Under the pieces are notes generated by a model. It ran no database searches. It was not told where the DNA came from and saw only the letters and a program-made list of their open reading frames with translations. Below, one piece after another: positions 1 to 7,847 of a stretch of 64,000 nucleotides of DNA. Position 1 is the first letter of the stretch. Every line of letters starts with the position of its first letter. Both the position numbers and the translations under genes were made by a program. Origin of the DNA: Thiemannella venezuelensis (GTDB lineage: Bacteria > Actinomycetota > Actinomycetes > Streptosporangiales > Streptosporangiaceae); contig NZ_JACHJJ010000014.1 of NCBI RefSeq assembly GCF_014203605.1, positions 1-64,000 on the forward strand. The letters run 5' to 3'.

Positions 1-88
1 GGTTCACCAGCCCACTGACCTTGCATAACACCAGTCTGACCCCGCCGGTGTTCACGGCGAGGTCAGCCCCTACATCTTCAGTAGTCTC

Positions 89-1699
89 CTAGTGCTCGGT
101 GGCCTTCTCGGCGCCGACGCCGGTGAGGGCCCGGACCTCGATCTCGGCGTACTTGGCCGCGTTGTACTCCTTGCTGAGCTTGGTGCCGATCCACCCGGCC
201 AGGAAGCCGAGCGGGATCGAGACCAGACCCGGGTTGCTCAGCGGGAACCAGTGGAAGTCCGCGGTGGGGAACAGCGCGGTCGGGCTGCCCGACACCACCG
301 GCGAGAAGATCACCAGCACGACGGCGGAGACGAGACCGCCGTAGATGGCCGAGACCGCGCCCGCGGTGTTGAAGTCCTTCCAGAACAGGCTGTAGAGGAT
401 CGCGGGCAGGTTGCCCGAGGCCGCCACCGCGAAGGCCAGCGCGACCAGGAAGGCCACGTTCTGCCCCTGCGCGAGGATGCTGAGCCCGATGGCCACCGCG
501 CCGATGACGAAGGCGGAGATCCGGGCGACCACGACCTCCTCCTTGTCCGTGACGTTGCCGCGCTTGATCACGTGGGCGTACAGGTCGTGGGCGAAGGACG
601 AGCTGGAGGCCAGCGTCAGGCCGGCGACGACCGCGAGGATCGTGGCGAACGCGACCGCCGCGATGACGGCCAGCAGGATCGTGCCGCCCACCTCACCGAA
701 CATCTGCTCGCCGATCGCCTTGGCGAGCATCGGCGCCGCGGTGTTCCCGCCCTTGTCCTGCGCCGCGATCGTCTCGCCGCCGACCAGCGCCGCCGCGCCG
801 AAGCCCAGCACGAGGGTGAGCAGGTAGAAGGTGCCGATGATGCCGATGCCCCAGATGACCGACTTGCGGGCGTCCTTGGCGGTGGGCACGGTGTAGAAGC
901 GGATCAGGATGTGCGGCAGGCCCGCCGTGCCCAGCACCAGGGCCAGGCCCAGGCTGATCAGGTCGAGCTTGCCCGCCAGGCCCTGCGCCTCGGTGCCGTA
1001 CTTCAGGCCGGCGTTGAGGAAGGCGTCGCCCTTGCCGCTCTTGGCGGCGGCGTCCCCCAGCAGGCTTGAGAGGTTGAAGCCGTACTTGCCGAGCACCAGC
1101 AGCGTGATCAGGGTCGCGCCGCCCATGAGCAGCACGGCCTTGACGATCTGCACCCAGGTGGTGCCCTTCATCCCGCCGACGACCACGTAGACGATCATCA
1201 GGATGCCGACGCCGATGATCGTCCATACCTTGCCGGCCTCCGAGGTGACACCGAGCAGCAGGCCGACCAGCAGGCCCGCGCCGAGCATCTGCGCCACCAG
1301 GTAGACGATCGACACGACGATGGTGGAGACGCCCGCCGCGGTGCGGACCGGCCGGGGGCTCATCCGGAAGGCCAGCACGTCCGCCATGGTGAACTTGCCG
1401 GAGTTTCGCATCAGCTCCGCGACCAGCAGCAGCGCCACCAGCCAGGCGACCAGGAAGCCGATCGAGTACAGGAAGCCGTCGTAGCCCGACAGCGCGATGA
1501 TCCCGGCGATGCCCAGGAAGCTCGCCGCCGACATGTAGTCGCCGCCGATCGCCAGACCGTTCTGCGCGCCGCTGAAGGACCGCCCGCCGGCGTAGTAGTC
1601 GGCGGCCGTCTTGGTCTGGCGGCTGGCCCAGAAGGTGATGGCCAGCGTCGCGGCGACGAAGAGCAGGAACAGGATGGTGGAAAGCGCCTGGGAGCTCAT
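89..1699 (-). CDS. actP: ActP-like cation/acetate (monocarboxylate) symporter
   Basis: This 536-residue polytopic protein belongs to the sodium:solute symporter (SSS) family and resembles acetate permease ActP (E. coli ActP is about 549 residues). It should import acetate or a related short monocarboxylate with a cation. The protein is almost entirely hydrophobic segments (about 13), with the SSS signature region GGDYMSAASFLGIAG near residue 52 and LPHILIRFYTVPTAKDARKS near 260. Its ATG overlaps the stop of the upstream DUF485 gene (ATGA, 1696-1699), so the two are translationally coupled, as in yjcH-actP. A second, diverged symporter pair lies just upstream. The exact substrate (acetate, pyruvate, propionate) cannot be read from sequence. 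Confidence 0.9.
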   Translation of the reverse strand: MSSQALSTILFLLFVAATLAITFWASRQTKTAADYYAGGRSFSGAQNGLAIGGDYMSAASFLGIAGIIALSGYDGFLYSIGFLVAWLVALLLVAELMRNSGKFTMADVLAFRMSPRPVRTAAGVSTIVVSIVYLVAQMLGAGLLVGLLLGVTSEAGKVWTIIGVGILMIVYVVVGGMKGTTWVQIVKAVLLMGGATLITLLVLGKYGFNLSSLLGDAAAKSGKGDAFLNAGLKYGTEAQGLAGKLDLISLGLALVLGTAGLPHILIRFYTVPTAKDARKSVIWGIGIIGTFYLLTLVLGFGAAALVGGETIAAQDKGGNTAAPMLAKAIGEQMFGEVGGTILLAVIAAVAFATILAVVAGLTLASSSSFAHDLYAHVIKRGNVTDKEEVVVARISAFVIGAVAIGLSILAQGQNVAFLVALAFAVAASGNLPAILYSLFWKDFNTAGAVSAIYGGLVSAVVLVIFSPVVSGSPTALFPTADFHWFPLSNPGLVSIPLGFLAGWIGTKLSKEYNAAKYAEIEVRALTGVGAEKATEH

Positions 1700-2025
1700 T
1701 CAGACTTTCCCTCGATATCGTGGCGGATCTCGTCTGCGATGGGGTCGAGCTTCTTCTCCGCGTGCCGGGAGTAGGCCCAGGCGATGCCGAACGTGGAGAC
1801 GAACTGGAGCACGCCGAAGATCAGGGCGACGTTGATGTTGCCCAGCACCTTGATGCCCATGAAGTCGCGTGCCCAGCCGGACAACACCACATAGAGCAGG
1901 TACCACACCAGGAAGGCCACGGTCATCGGGAACGTCCAGGCGCGGAAGCGGCGCTTCAGCTCCTGGAAGCGTTCGCTGGACTGCACCTGTTCGTAGACAG
2001 ATGAGTCATGTTGTCTGGTCTTCAC
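1696..2025 (-). CDS. DUF485 (YjcH-like) small membrane protein
   Basis: A 109-residue protein with two hydrophobic segments and the DUF485 pattern seen in E. coli YjcH, the partner encoded beside ActP. The visible sequence RFRAWTFPMTVAFLVWYLLYVV followed by a second helix and WAYSRHAEKKLDPIADEIR is typical. I chose the GTG at 2025 because GGGAGG (2032-2037) stands at good spacing before it; the upstream ATG at 2064 would read through that ribosome site. The stop overlaps the ATG of the symporter. The role is thought to be assistance or assembly of the symporter; no catalytic motif is present. A CRP-like palindrome lies immediately upstream. Confidence 0.85.
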   Translation of the reverse strand: MKTRQHDSSVYEQVQSSERFQELKRRFRAWTFPMTVAFLVWYLLYVVLSGWARDFMGIKVLGNINVALIFGVLQFVSTFGIAWAYSRHAEKKLDPIADEIRHDIEGKSE

Positions 2026-2043
2026 GAGGAGACCTCCCACGAA

Positions 2044-2059
2044 TGTGATCTGGATCACG
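2044..2059. promoter_or_regulatory. CRP/GlxR-type operator TGTGA-N6-TCACG
   Basis: TGTGATCTGGATCACG matches the CRP/GlxR consensus TGTGA-N6-TCACA at 9 of 10 defined positions. It lies 19-34 nt upstream of the GTG start of the DUF485-actP operon. Carbon-responsive control of acetate uptake by a CRP-type regulator is established in corynebacteria (GlxR); applying it here is inference. The position so close to the start suggests repression or road-block rather than classical activation. Confidence 0.55.
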
Positions 2060-2249
2060 AACAACGTAGGAGGGGACGGTACCCGCCGAGGAGACCTTCA
2101 GGCGGACTCTTCGCCCAGCCGCCGCCGGGCCGCGTTCAGTTGGACACGACTTGCGATGAAAGGTCCTTCTGGCGCGCCGAACGGTTCGGCCACATGGCGC
2201 GCGGCGGCCTACCGGGTGACCGGCGGCCCCGGCCGGGGTCCGGCCCGTG

Positions 2250-3749
2250 TCAGGACGGCCGCGGCCGCCAGTCGCCCCGGTCGAGGTTGAGCGTCTCGGG
2301 GGTGTGCAGGCGGACCATCGTACGGGCGACGCCCCGCGGGATGCGGCCCGGGGTGAGGAGCGAGACGACCACCATGACCGTGAAGGAGACCGGCACCGTC
2401 CAGGCGGCGGGCTGGGCCAGCAGCGCGCCGGCCAGGCCGGTGTGCGGACCGCCGATGATCGTCGCCAGGACCGCGCCGCAGGCCAGTCCGCCGCCGGTGA
2501 GCAGCCCGGCCATCGCCCCGGCGGAGGTCAGCCGCCGCCACCAGATGCCCAGCACCAGCAGCGGGCAGAACGACGAGGCCGCCACCGCGAAGGCCAGGCC
2601 CACCACGTCGGCGACCGGCAGCGAGCGTGCGGAGACGGCCAGGCCCAGCGGCACGGTCACCGCCAGCACCGCCGCCGTCTGGAACGAGCGCACCCCGCCC
2701 TTGAGGATGTCCTGCCCGATCACTCCCGCCACCGAGACGGTGAGCCCCGAGGAGGTGGACAGGAACGCGGCGAACGCCCCGGCCGTCACCAGCGCGGTCA
2801 GCAGGTCCCCGGCGACCCCTCCGACCAGCGTGCCGGGTAGGGTGAGCACCACCGTGTCGCTGCGCTCCAGTCCCGGCGTGTAGATCCGGCCCAGCGCGCC
2901 GTACACGGCGGGCAGCAGGTAGAACGCGCCGAGCAGGGAGAGCACCACCAGCGTGGTACGGCGGGCGGCCCGGCCGTCGGGGTTGGTGTAGAAGCGGACC
3001 AGCACGTGCGGCAGGCCCATCGTGCCCAGGAACGTCGCCAGGATCAGCGAGTAGGTCGAGTAGAGGCCGTACTCCCGGTCGCCGGCCAGGGGCAGCGCCC
3101 AGGTGGCCGCGTCGTGCGCGCTCAGCCCGGGGGATCCGTCCGCCCTCCAGGCGATCAGCAGGAACACCACGGGCACGGCGAGCGCGGTGAGTTTGAGCCA
3201 GTACTGGAAGGCCTGCACGAACGTGATCGACCGCATGCCGCCGGAGATCACATTGACCGCGACCACGGCGGCCACCAGCAGTCCCCCGGCCCAGACCGGC
3301 GCGCCGGTGACGGTCCGCAGCACCAGGCCTGCGCTCTGGAACTGCGGCATCAGGTACAGCCAGCCGATCAGCACGACCAGCACGCTGGCCACCCGCCGCA
3401 CGGCCATGGACTCCAGCCGCGCCTCGGCGAAGTCCGGCAGCGTGTAGGCGCCTGAGCGGCGCAGCGGCGCGGAGACCAGGACGAGCAGCACCAGGTAGCC
3501 GCCGGTCCAGCCGACCGGCAGCCACAGCATGTCGGCGCCGTAGGCGAGGATCAGGCCCGCGATGCCGAGGAAGCTCGCCGCCGACAGGTACTCCCCGCCG
3601 ATGGCGGAGGCGTTCCACAGCGGGGAGACGCTCCGGGAGGCGACGTAGAAGTCGGAGGTGGTCCGCGACAGCCGGATGCCGAACGCCCCGATCAGCACCG
3701 CGGCCAGCACCACCAGCACGACCGCCGTCACGCCGTAGGCCGTGCTCAT
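2250..3749 (-). CDS. second SSS-family (ActP-like) monocarboxylate symporter
   Basis: A 499-residue polytopic SSS transporter, paralogous to the ActP-like protein downstream. It shares the conserved block SAIGGEYLSAASFLGIAG near residue 49 and the helix LGTMGLPHVLVRFYTNPDGRAARR near 240, but is shorter and clearly diverged. ATG at 3749 follows the DUF485-like gene after 43 nt. Together with the upstream LytTR regulator and DUF485 protein it looks like one transcription unit. The duplication of symporter plus DUF485 suggests two monocarboxylate uptake systems with different affinity or substrate, for example acetate versus pyruvate or propionate; this is inference. Confidence 0.88.
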   Translation of the reverse strand: MSTAYGVTAVVLVVLAAVLIGAFGIRLSRTTSDFYVASRSVSPLWNASAIGGEYLSAASFLGIAGLILAYGADMLWLPVGWTGGYLVLLVLVSAPLRRSGAYTLPDFAEARLESMAVRRVASVLVVLIGWLYLMPQFQSAGLVLRTVTGAPVWAGGLLVAAVVAVNVISGGMRSITFVQAFQYWLKLTALAVPVVFLLIAWRADGSPGLSAHDAATWALPLAGDREYGLYSTYSLILATFLGTMGLPHVLVRFYTNPDGRAARRTTLVVLSLLGAFYLLPAVYGALGRIYTPGLERSDTVVLTLPGTLVGGVAGDLLTALVTAGAFAAFLSTSSGLTVSVAGVIGQDILKGGVRSFQTAAVLAVTVPLGLAVSARSLPVADVVGLAFAVAASSFCPLLVLGIWWRRLTSAGAMAGLLTGGGLACGAVLATIIGGPHTGLAGALLAQPAAWTVPVSFTVMVVVSLLTPGRIPRGVARTMVRLHTPETLNLDRGDWRPRPS

Positions 3750-3792
3750 CCGGCCCGTCCCGCCCGCGGCCCGCGCGGTCCCCGGGACGCGC

Positions 3793-4239
3793 TCACCGCT
3801 CGCGCTCCACCAGCTCGGCGAAGTCGCGTTCGTTGCGTTCGGCCTGCCGCACGTAGAGCCAGGCGCCCAGCACGAAGGCCGGGTAGATCAGCCCGGACAG
3901 CACCGCCCACGGGAGCGGGATCCCCGCCAGGCGGACCGCGCGCAGCTCCGGAACGAGCAGGAACAGCAGCGGGAGCCCGCCGACCACGCAGGCGAGCACC
4001 GTGCAAACGAACAGGGCGAGCCGGAACTGGGTGCGGACCAGCGAGCGCATGTAGACCTCGCCCAGCCGGGTCTGCTCGTCGATCTCCCGGCTGACCGGGT
4101 AGCGGGGATGGCGGGCGGCCGTGGTGCGCGGGCTGGTCACCACCTCCCGGCGCGGCCGCTCCCCGTCTCTGCGGGCCCGCTCGCCCTCCCGGCGGGAGCG
4201 CTCCCCGTCCCGGCGTGCCCGGTCGCGTTCCCTGGTCAT
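3793..4239 (-). CDS. DUF485-type membrane protein with charged N-terminal tail
   Basis: A 148-residue protein. Residues 1-60 are a striking Arg/Glu/Asp tail with near-repeats of RRDGER and RREGER, followed by PRYPVSREIDEQTRLGEVYMRSLVRTQFRL and two hydrophobic helices, ending in YVRQAERNERDFAEL. The C-terminal two-helix part matches the arrangement of DUF485 proteins paired with ActP-like symporters. Its ATG overlaps the stop of the LytTR regulator gene (4236-4239), and the symporter follows. The charged repetitive tail is not part of the usual family and may contact membrane lipid, RNA or the symporter; no function can be assigned to it. Confidence 0.75.
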   Translation of the reverse strand: MTRERDRARRDGERSRREGERARRDGERPRREVVTSPRTTAARHPRYPVSREIDEQTRLGEVYMRSLVRTQFRLALFVCTVLACVVGGLPLLFLLVPELRAVRLAGIPLPWAVLSGLIYPAFVLGAWLYVRQAERNERDFAELVERER

Positions 4240-4997
4240 TCCGCGCGCCCCCTGCGCGCCCGGCGGACCAGCAGGTCGCGCAGCTCCCGGGTGTGGCGTC
4301 GGCTGACCGGGATCTCGGTCTCGCCGATGCGGACCACGCAGCGGCCCGAGTCGATGTGCAGCTCGTCGATGTGCTTGACCGCGACCAGGTGGCTGCGGTG
4401 CACCCGGACGAACCCGGCCGAGGCCCAGCGCTCCTCCAGCGTCGCCAGCGAGATGCGGACCAGGTGGCTGCCGGTCGTGGTGTGCAGCCGGGCGTAGTCG
4501 CCCTGCGCCTCGACGTAGCGGACCTCGGTGCTGGCCACGAACCGGGTCACGCCGCCGAGCTCGACCGGGATCGTCCCGGGTTCGGCGCGGCCCCCGCCGT
4601 CGCCGTCCGGAAGCTCGGCCGAGACGCACACCCTCCGGATGGCCTCGGCCAGCCGCTCGGGGCGGACCGGCTTGAGCAGGTAGTCCTCGGCCTTGAGCTC
4701 GAAGGCGTCCACCGCGTGCTCCTCGTAGGCGGTCACGAAGACCACCTTCGGCGGGTTGGCGAACTGCGACAGCAGTCTACCGAGCACCACCCCGTCCAGG
4801 CCGCGCATCCGGATGTCCAGGAAGACCGCGTCGATCGGCCGCCCGTCGGCGATCGCCCGGTCCAGGGCGCGCAGCGCGGCCGCCCCGTCCCTGGCCAGGG
4901 AGACCTCGCCGATGCGGGGGTCCGCCCGCAGCAGGTAGGCCAGGTCCTCCAGGGCGGGAAGCTCGTCGTCCACCGCCAGGACGCGCAGGCCGGTCAC
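4236..4997 (-). CDS. LytTR-family response regulator
   Basis: A 253-residue LytR/AlgR-type regulator. It has an N-terminal receiver domain with acidic pocket VDDE and phospho-acceptor Asp in VFLDIRMRGLDG (about residue 61), conserved Lys in YLLKPVRPERL, and a C-terminal LytTR DNA-binding domain (EVRYVEAQGDYARLHTTTG then WASAGFVRVHRSHLV). I prefer the GTG at 4997 because GGAGGA lies 6 nt before it; the GTG at 5003 directly abuts that site. It precedes and overlaps the DUF485/symporter genes, so it probably controls monocarboxylate uptake in response to the LytS-like kinase encoded at 6518-7768. An MFS gene separates kinase and regulator, which is unusual. Confidence 0.92.
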   Translation of the reverse strand: MTGLRVLAVDDELPALEDLAYLLRADPRIGEVSLARDGAAALRALDRAIADGRPIDAVFLDIRMRGLDGVVLGRLLSQFANPPKVVFVTAYEEHAVDAFELKAEDYLLKPVRPERLAEAIRRVCVSAELPDGDGGGRAEPGTIPVELGGVTRFVASTEVRYVEAQGDYARLHTTTGSHLVRISLATLEERWASAGFVRVHRSHLVAVKHIDELHIDSGRCVVRIGETEIPVSRRHTRELRDLLVRRARRGRAE

Positions 4998-5052
4998 GCT
5001 CACTCCTCCGGGTCGTTCACCATGGAATCCCTAGAGGGTGATGAATCAGACA

Positions 5053-6348
5053 TCAGGTGTCAACAGTATCCGGGCTGTTCAACGTGTCCAGCAGCGTCCG
5101 GTGGCGGTGCAGGATCAGCATGAGCGGGACCACGAGCACCAGCATCGCGACTCCGCCGGCCACCGCGAGGGTCCGCAGGCCGAACGTCCCGGCCACCAGG
5201 CCGCCCGCCAGCGCGCCGACCGGCATCAGGGCCCACAGCACCGTGCGGATCGCCCCGAGCACCCGGCCGAACAGGTGCGGCGGGATCAGCGCCTGGCGGA
5301 CCGACATGGTCACCACGTTGGACACCACGGTCCCGATGGCGCCGACCGTGCAGGCGACGGCGAGCATCGGCACGGACGGGAAGGTCCCGATGAGCACGAA
5401 GGTGACCGCGGGGACCCCGGTCCCGGCCGCCATGACCAGCGGCCTGGGCAGCCTGCGGGCCAGGGGCGCCGCGACCAGCCCGCCGGTCACGCCGCCGACC
5501 GCCGCGGCGAGCAGGAACCAGCCGAACGTGGCGGGCGGCAGGTCGAGCAGGTCCACCACGAACAGCACCAGCATCGCCATGACGGCGTTGAACGCCCCGG
5601 CCGCCAGCGCGACGATCAGGGTGATCCCGCGCAGCAGCCTGTGGTTCCAGAGCCAGCGGACGCCCTCGGCCATCTCCGCGCGCAGGTTCGCGGGCCCGTC
5701 GCCGTTCCGGTCGGCGCGGTAGTTCCCCGGGAGGAGGAGCAGGAGCGCCCCGGCGAGCAGGAAGCCCAGCGAGTTCGCCAGGAACGGGAGGGCGGCCAGG
5801 GCCACGAACAGCGCGCTGCCCAGCGGGGCGCCCAGGAAGCTGTCGGCGACGACGATCGCCGTGTGGATCCGGCCGTTGGCCTTCTCCAGCTGGTCGCGCC
5901 GGACCACCAGGGGCGTCATGGCGTGGACCGCGTTGTCGTAGAGCGTCTCGACGGCGCCGAGGGCGAAGGCCGCCACGTAGAGCATCCACAGGGCCGCCTG
6001 CCCGGTCATCACCGCCGCCGCCAGCAGGCCGACCACCGCGGCCCTGACCAGCTGGGCGGCGATCATCGCCCGGCGCCGGTCCAGCCGGTCCACCAGCGCC
6101 CCGCTGACGATCGCGAACAGCACCCACGGCAGGAAGGTGAGCGACGACAGCGCCCCGACGAGCACCGGGTCGCGGGTGAGGCTCACCGCCAGCAGCGGCA
6201 GGGCGACCTTGCCCACGCCGTCCGCCAGGTTGGACGTGGAACTGGAGGAGAACAGCACCCAGAAGCGCCGTCCCAGCCCTTTCTCCGCAGGAGGGGCCGG
6301 TTCCGGGTCGGCGGCCGGTTCCGGAGCGTCGGTGCGGCTGGTGCTCAT
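5053..6348 (-). CDS. MFS transporter (EntS/multidrug exporter type)
   Basis: A 431-residue major facilitator with about 12 hydrophobic helices. After a Pro/Glu-rich cytosolic start it has the characteristic loop GALVDRLDRRRAMIAAQLVRA (helix 2-3 motif A) and a second-half equivalent LARRLPRPLVMAAG. This places it in the MFS_3/EntS-like exporter group often annotated as macrolide or siderophore efflux. It lies on the same strand between the LytS-like kinase and LytTR regulator genes, 170 nt and about 50 nt from them. An AT-richer stretch at 6400-6450 may carry its own promoter. The exported compound is unknown. Confidence 0.87.
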   Translation of the reverse strand: MSTSRTDAPEPAADPEPAPPAEKGLGRRFWVLFSSSSTSNLADGVGKVALPLLAVSLTRDPVLVGALSSLTFLPWVLFAIVSGALVDRLDRRRAMIAAQLVRAAVVGLLAAAVMTGQAALWMLYVAAFALGAVETLYDNAVHAMTPLVVRRDQLEKANGRIHTAIVVADSFLGAPLGSALFVALAALPFLANSLGFLLAGALLLLLPGNYRADRNGDGPANLRAEMAEGVRWLWNHRLLRGITLIVALAAGAFNAVMAMLVLFVVDLLDLPPATFGWFLLAAAVGGVTGGLVAAPLARRLPRPLVMAAGTGVPAVTFVLIGTFPSVPMLAVACTVGAIGTVVSNVVTMSVRQALIPPHLFGRVLGAIRTVLWALMPVGALAGGLVAGTFGLRTLAVAGGVAMLVLVVPLMLILHRHRTLLDTLNSPDTVDT

Positions 6349-6517
6349 GAACTCTCCGAATCAGGGGGGGCGGGTTCGGACCGTACAGGCAGATAGGCGA
6401 TCTTGACATAACTTGTGCGATATCTCCACTACTACGTGACATCTCAAATTCGCGGAAGAGACCGCCCAGGCCGGAGAGGCCGGACCGCGTGCGCGCGGGC
6501 GGCGGGAACGCCGGAGC

Positions 6518-7768
6518 TCAGCGGGCGGAGACGCCGGGCCGGTACTTGGGCAGGCGGACGCTCACCTTCGTCCCGGCACCCTTGCCGGTCTCCGCCACCA
6601 GCCCGTACTCGTCGCCGTAGACCTGGCGCAGCCGCTCGTCCACGTTGGCCAGGCCCACGCCTCCGGCCCCGGAGCGCTCGTCGGCGTCACCGGCCAGGAT
6701 GCGGCGGAGCCGGTCGGGCTCCATGCCCACCCCGTCGTCCTCGACGCTGATCCGGCACTCCGCCCCGGCGTCCTCGGCGACGATCGAGATCCGGCCGACC
6801 CCGGGCTTGCTCTCCAGGCCGTGCCGTACCGCGTTCTCGACCAGGGGCTGCAGGCACAGGAACGGCACCGCCACCGGGAGCACCTCCGGCGCGATCCGCA
6901 GGGTGACCTGGAGCTGGTCACCGAAGCGGGCGCGTTCCAGGGTCAGGTAGCGGTCGATGGAGCGCAGTTCCTCGGCGAGCGTGGTGAACTCCCCGTGCCG
7001 CCGGAAGGAGTAGCGGGTGAAGTCGGCGAAGTCCAGCAGCAGCTCGCGGGAGCGGTCGGGATCCGAGCGGACGAAGCTCGCGATCGTGGTCAGCGAGTTG
7101 TAGATGAAGTGCGGGGAGATCTGCGCCCGCAGCGCCCGCACCTCCGCCTCCATCAGCCGCGTCCGCGAGCGGTCCAGCTCGGCCAGTTCCAGCTGGGAGT
7201 CGACCCAGTTCGCCACCTCGTGGGTGGCCCGGACCAGCCCTGCCGAGGCGTGCCCGCCGTAGGCGGCCAGCGAGCCGACCACGCGGCCGTCGGTGGTGAG
7301 CGGCACCACGACCGCGAACCGGATCGGGCACTCGGGCAGCTCGCACGAGACGACCTCAGGACCGAGGACCTGGGTGCGGCCGTCGGCCAGGGTCCTGGCC
7401 GCGTTGCCGAACGCCTCGTGGGAGTGGTGGTCGCCCTCTCCGTCGTAGACCAGCAGCCGCTGCTCGTCGGTGATGGCCAGCGCCGGGGAGCCGAGCAGCT
7501 CGCGCAGGTGCCGGGAGGCCTTCTGGCTGCCCGCCTCGGTCAGCCCGGCCCGCAGCGGCGGCGCGGCGAGCGAGGCGGTGTGCAGGGTCTCGAAGGTGGC
7601 CCGCTCGGCCGGGCTGCTGCCCAGTTCCCGCCGGCCGCGCAGCACCCGCCAGAGCACCAGGGCGGGGATGCCGGCCAGGGCGGCGACCAGCAGCACGGCG
7701 ACGACGGGTTCCACGTCCCGGACCATATCCGGCCCGGTCTTCTCCCGGCGACCCCGGCGCCCGGACAC
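6518..7768 (-). CDS. LytS-type sensor histidine kinase
   Basis: A 416-residue kinase. One N-terminal membrane helix (VEPVVAVLLVAALAGIPALV) is followed by a GAF-like region (about 60-200) and a His_kinase (PF06580-type) domain with the phospho-acceptor His in QISPHFIYNSL (about residue 218). The N box is in LVENAVRHG and the G boxes in DDGVGMEP and GAGGVGLANVDERL. This is the LytS/BtsS class that partners LytTR regulators. Start is uncertain: GTG 7768 or ATG 7726 (just before the membrane helix). The likely partner is the LytTR regulator at 4236-4997. The cytosolic GAF-like region suggests sensing of a small metabolite. Confidence 0.88.
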   Translation of the reverse strand: MSGRRGRREKTGPDMVRDVEPVVAVLLVAALAGIPALVLWRVLRGRRELGSSPAERATFETLHTASLAAPPLRAGLTEAGSQKASRHLRELLGSPALAITDEQRLLVYDGEGDHHSHEAFGNAARTLADGRTQVLGPEVVSCELPECPIRFAVVVPLTTDGRVVGSLAAYGGHASAGLVRATHEVANWVDSQLELAELDRSRTRLMEAEVRALRAQISPHFIYNSLTTIASFVRSDPDRSRELLLDFADFTRYSFRRHGEFTTLAEELRSIDRYLTLERARFGDQLQVTLRIAPEVLPVAVPFLCLQPLVENAVRHGLESKPGVGRISIVAEDAGAECRISVEDDGVGMEPDRLRRILAGDADERSGAGGVGLANVDERLRQVYGDEYGLVAETGKGAGTKVSVRLPKYRPGVSAR

Positions 7769-7847
7769 GCCCGCGCCCGGGGGCCGCGGTGCGGCGCCCG
7801 GGCGCGGGGACGGTTTCTCCGGTGAGGCCGGCCGGGACCGGCGGGGA

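Noticed and set aside
92-1069. Long plus-strand open frame opposite the ActP-like gene
   Set aside because: Arg/Gly/Asp-rich shadow of the minus-strand coding region; no domain pattern, and the minus frame matches a known family over its whole length. Many similar shadows (for example 8142-10091, 16282-18177, 25157-27997, 29117-31204) were dismissed for the same reason.
6380-6450. Operator upstream of the MFS gene
   Set aside because: The stretch is A/T-richer with a TTGACA on the plus strand (6402-6407), but I could find neither a convincing dyad nor a correctly oriented promoter.
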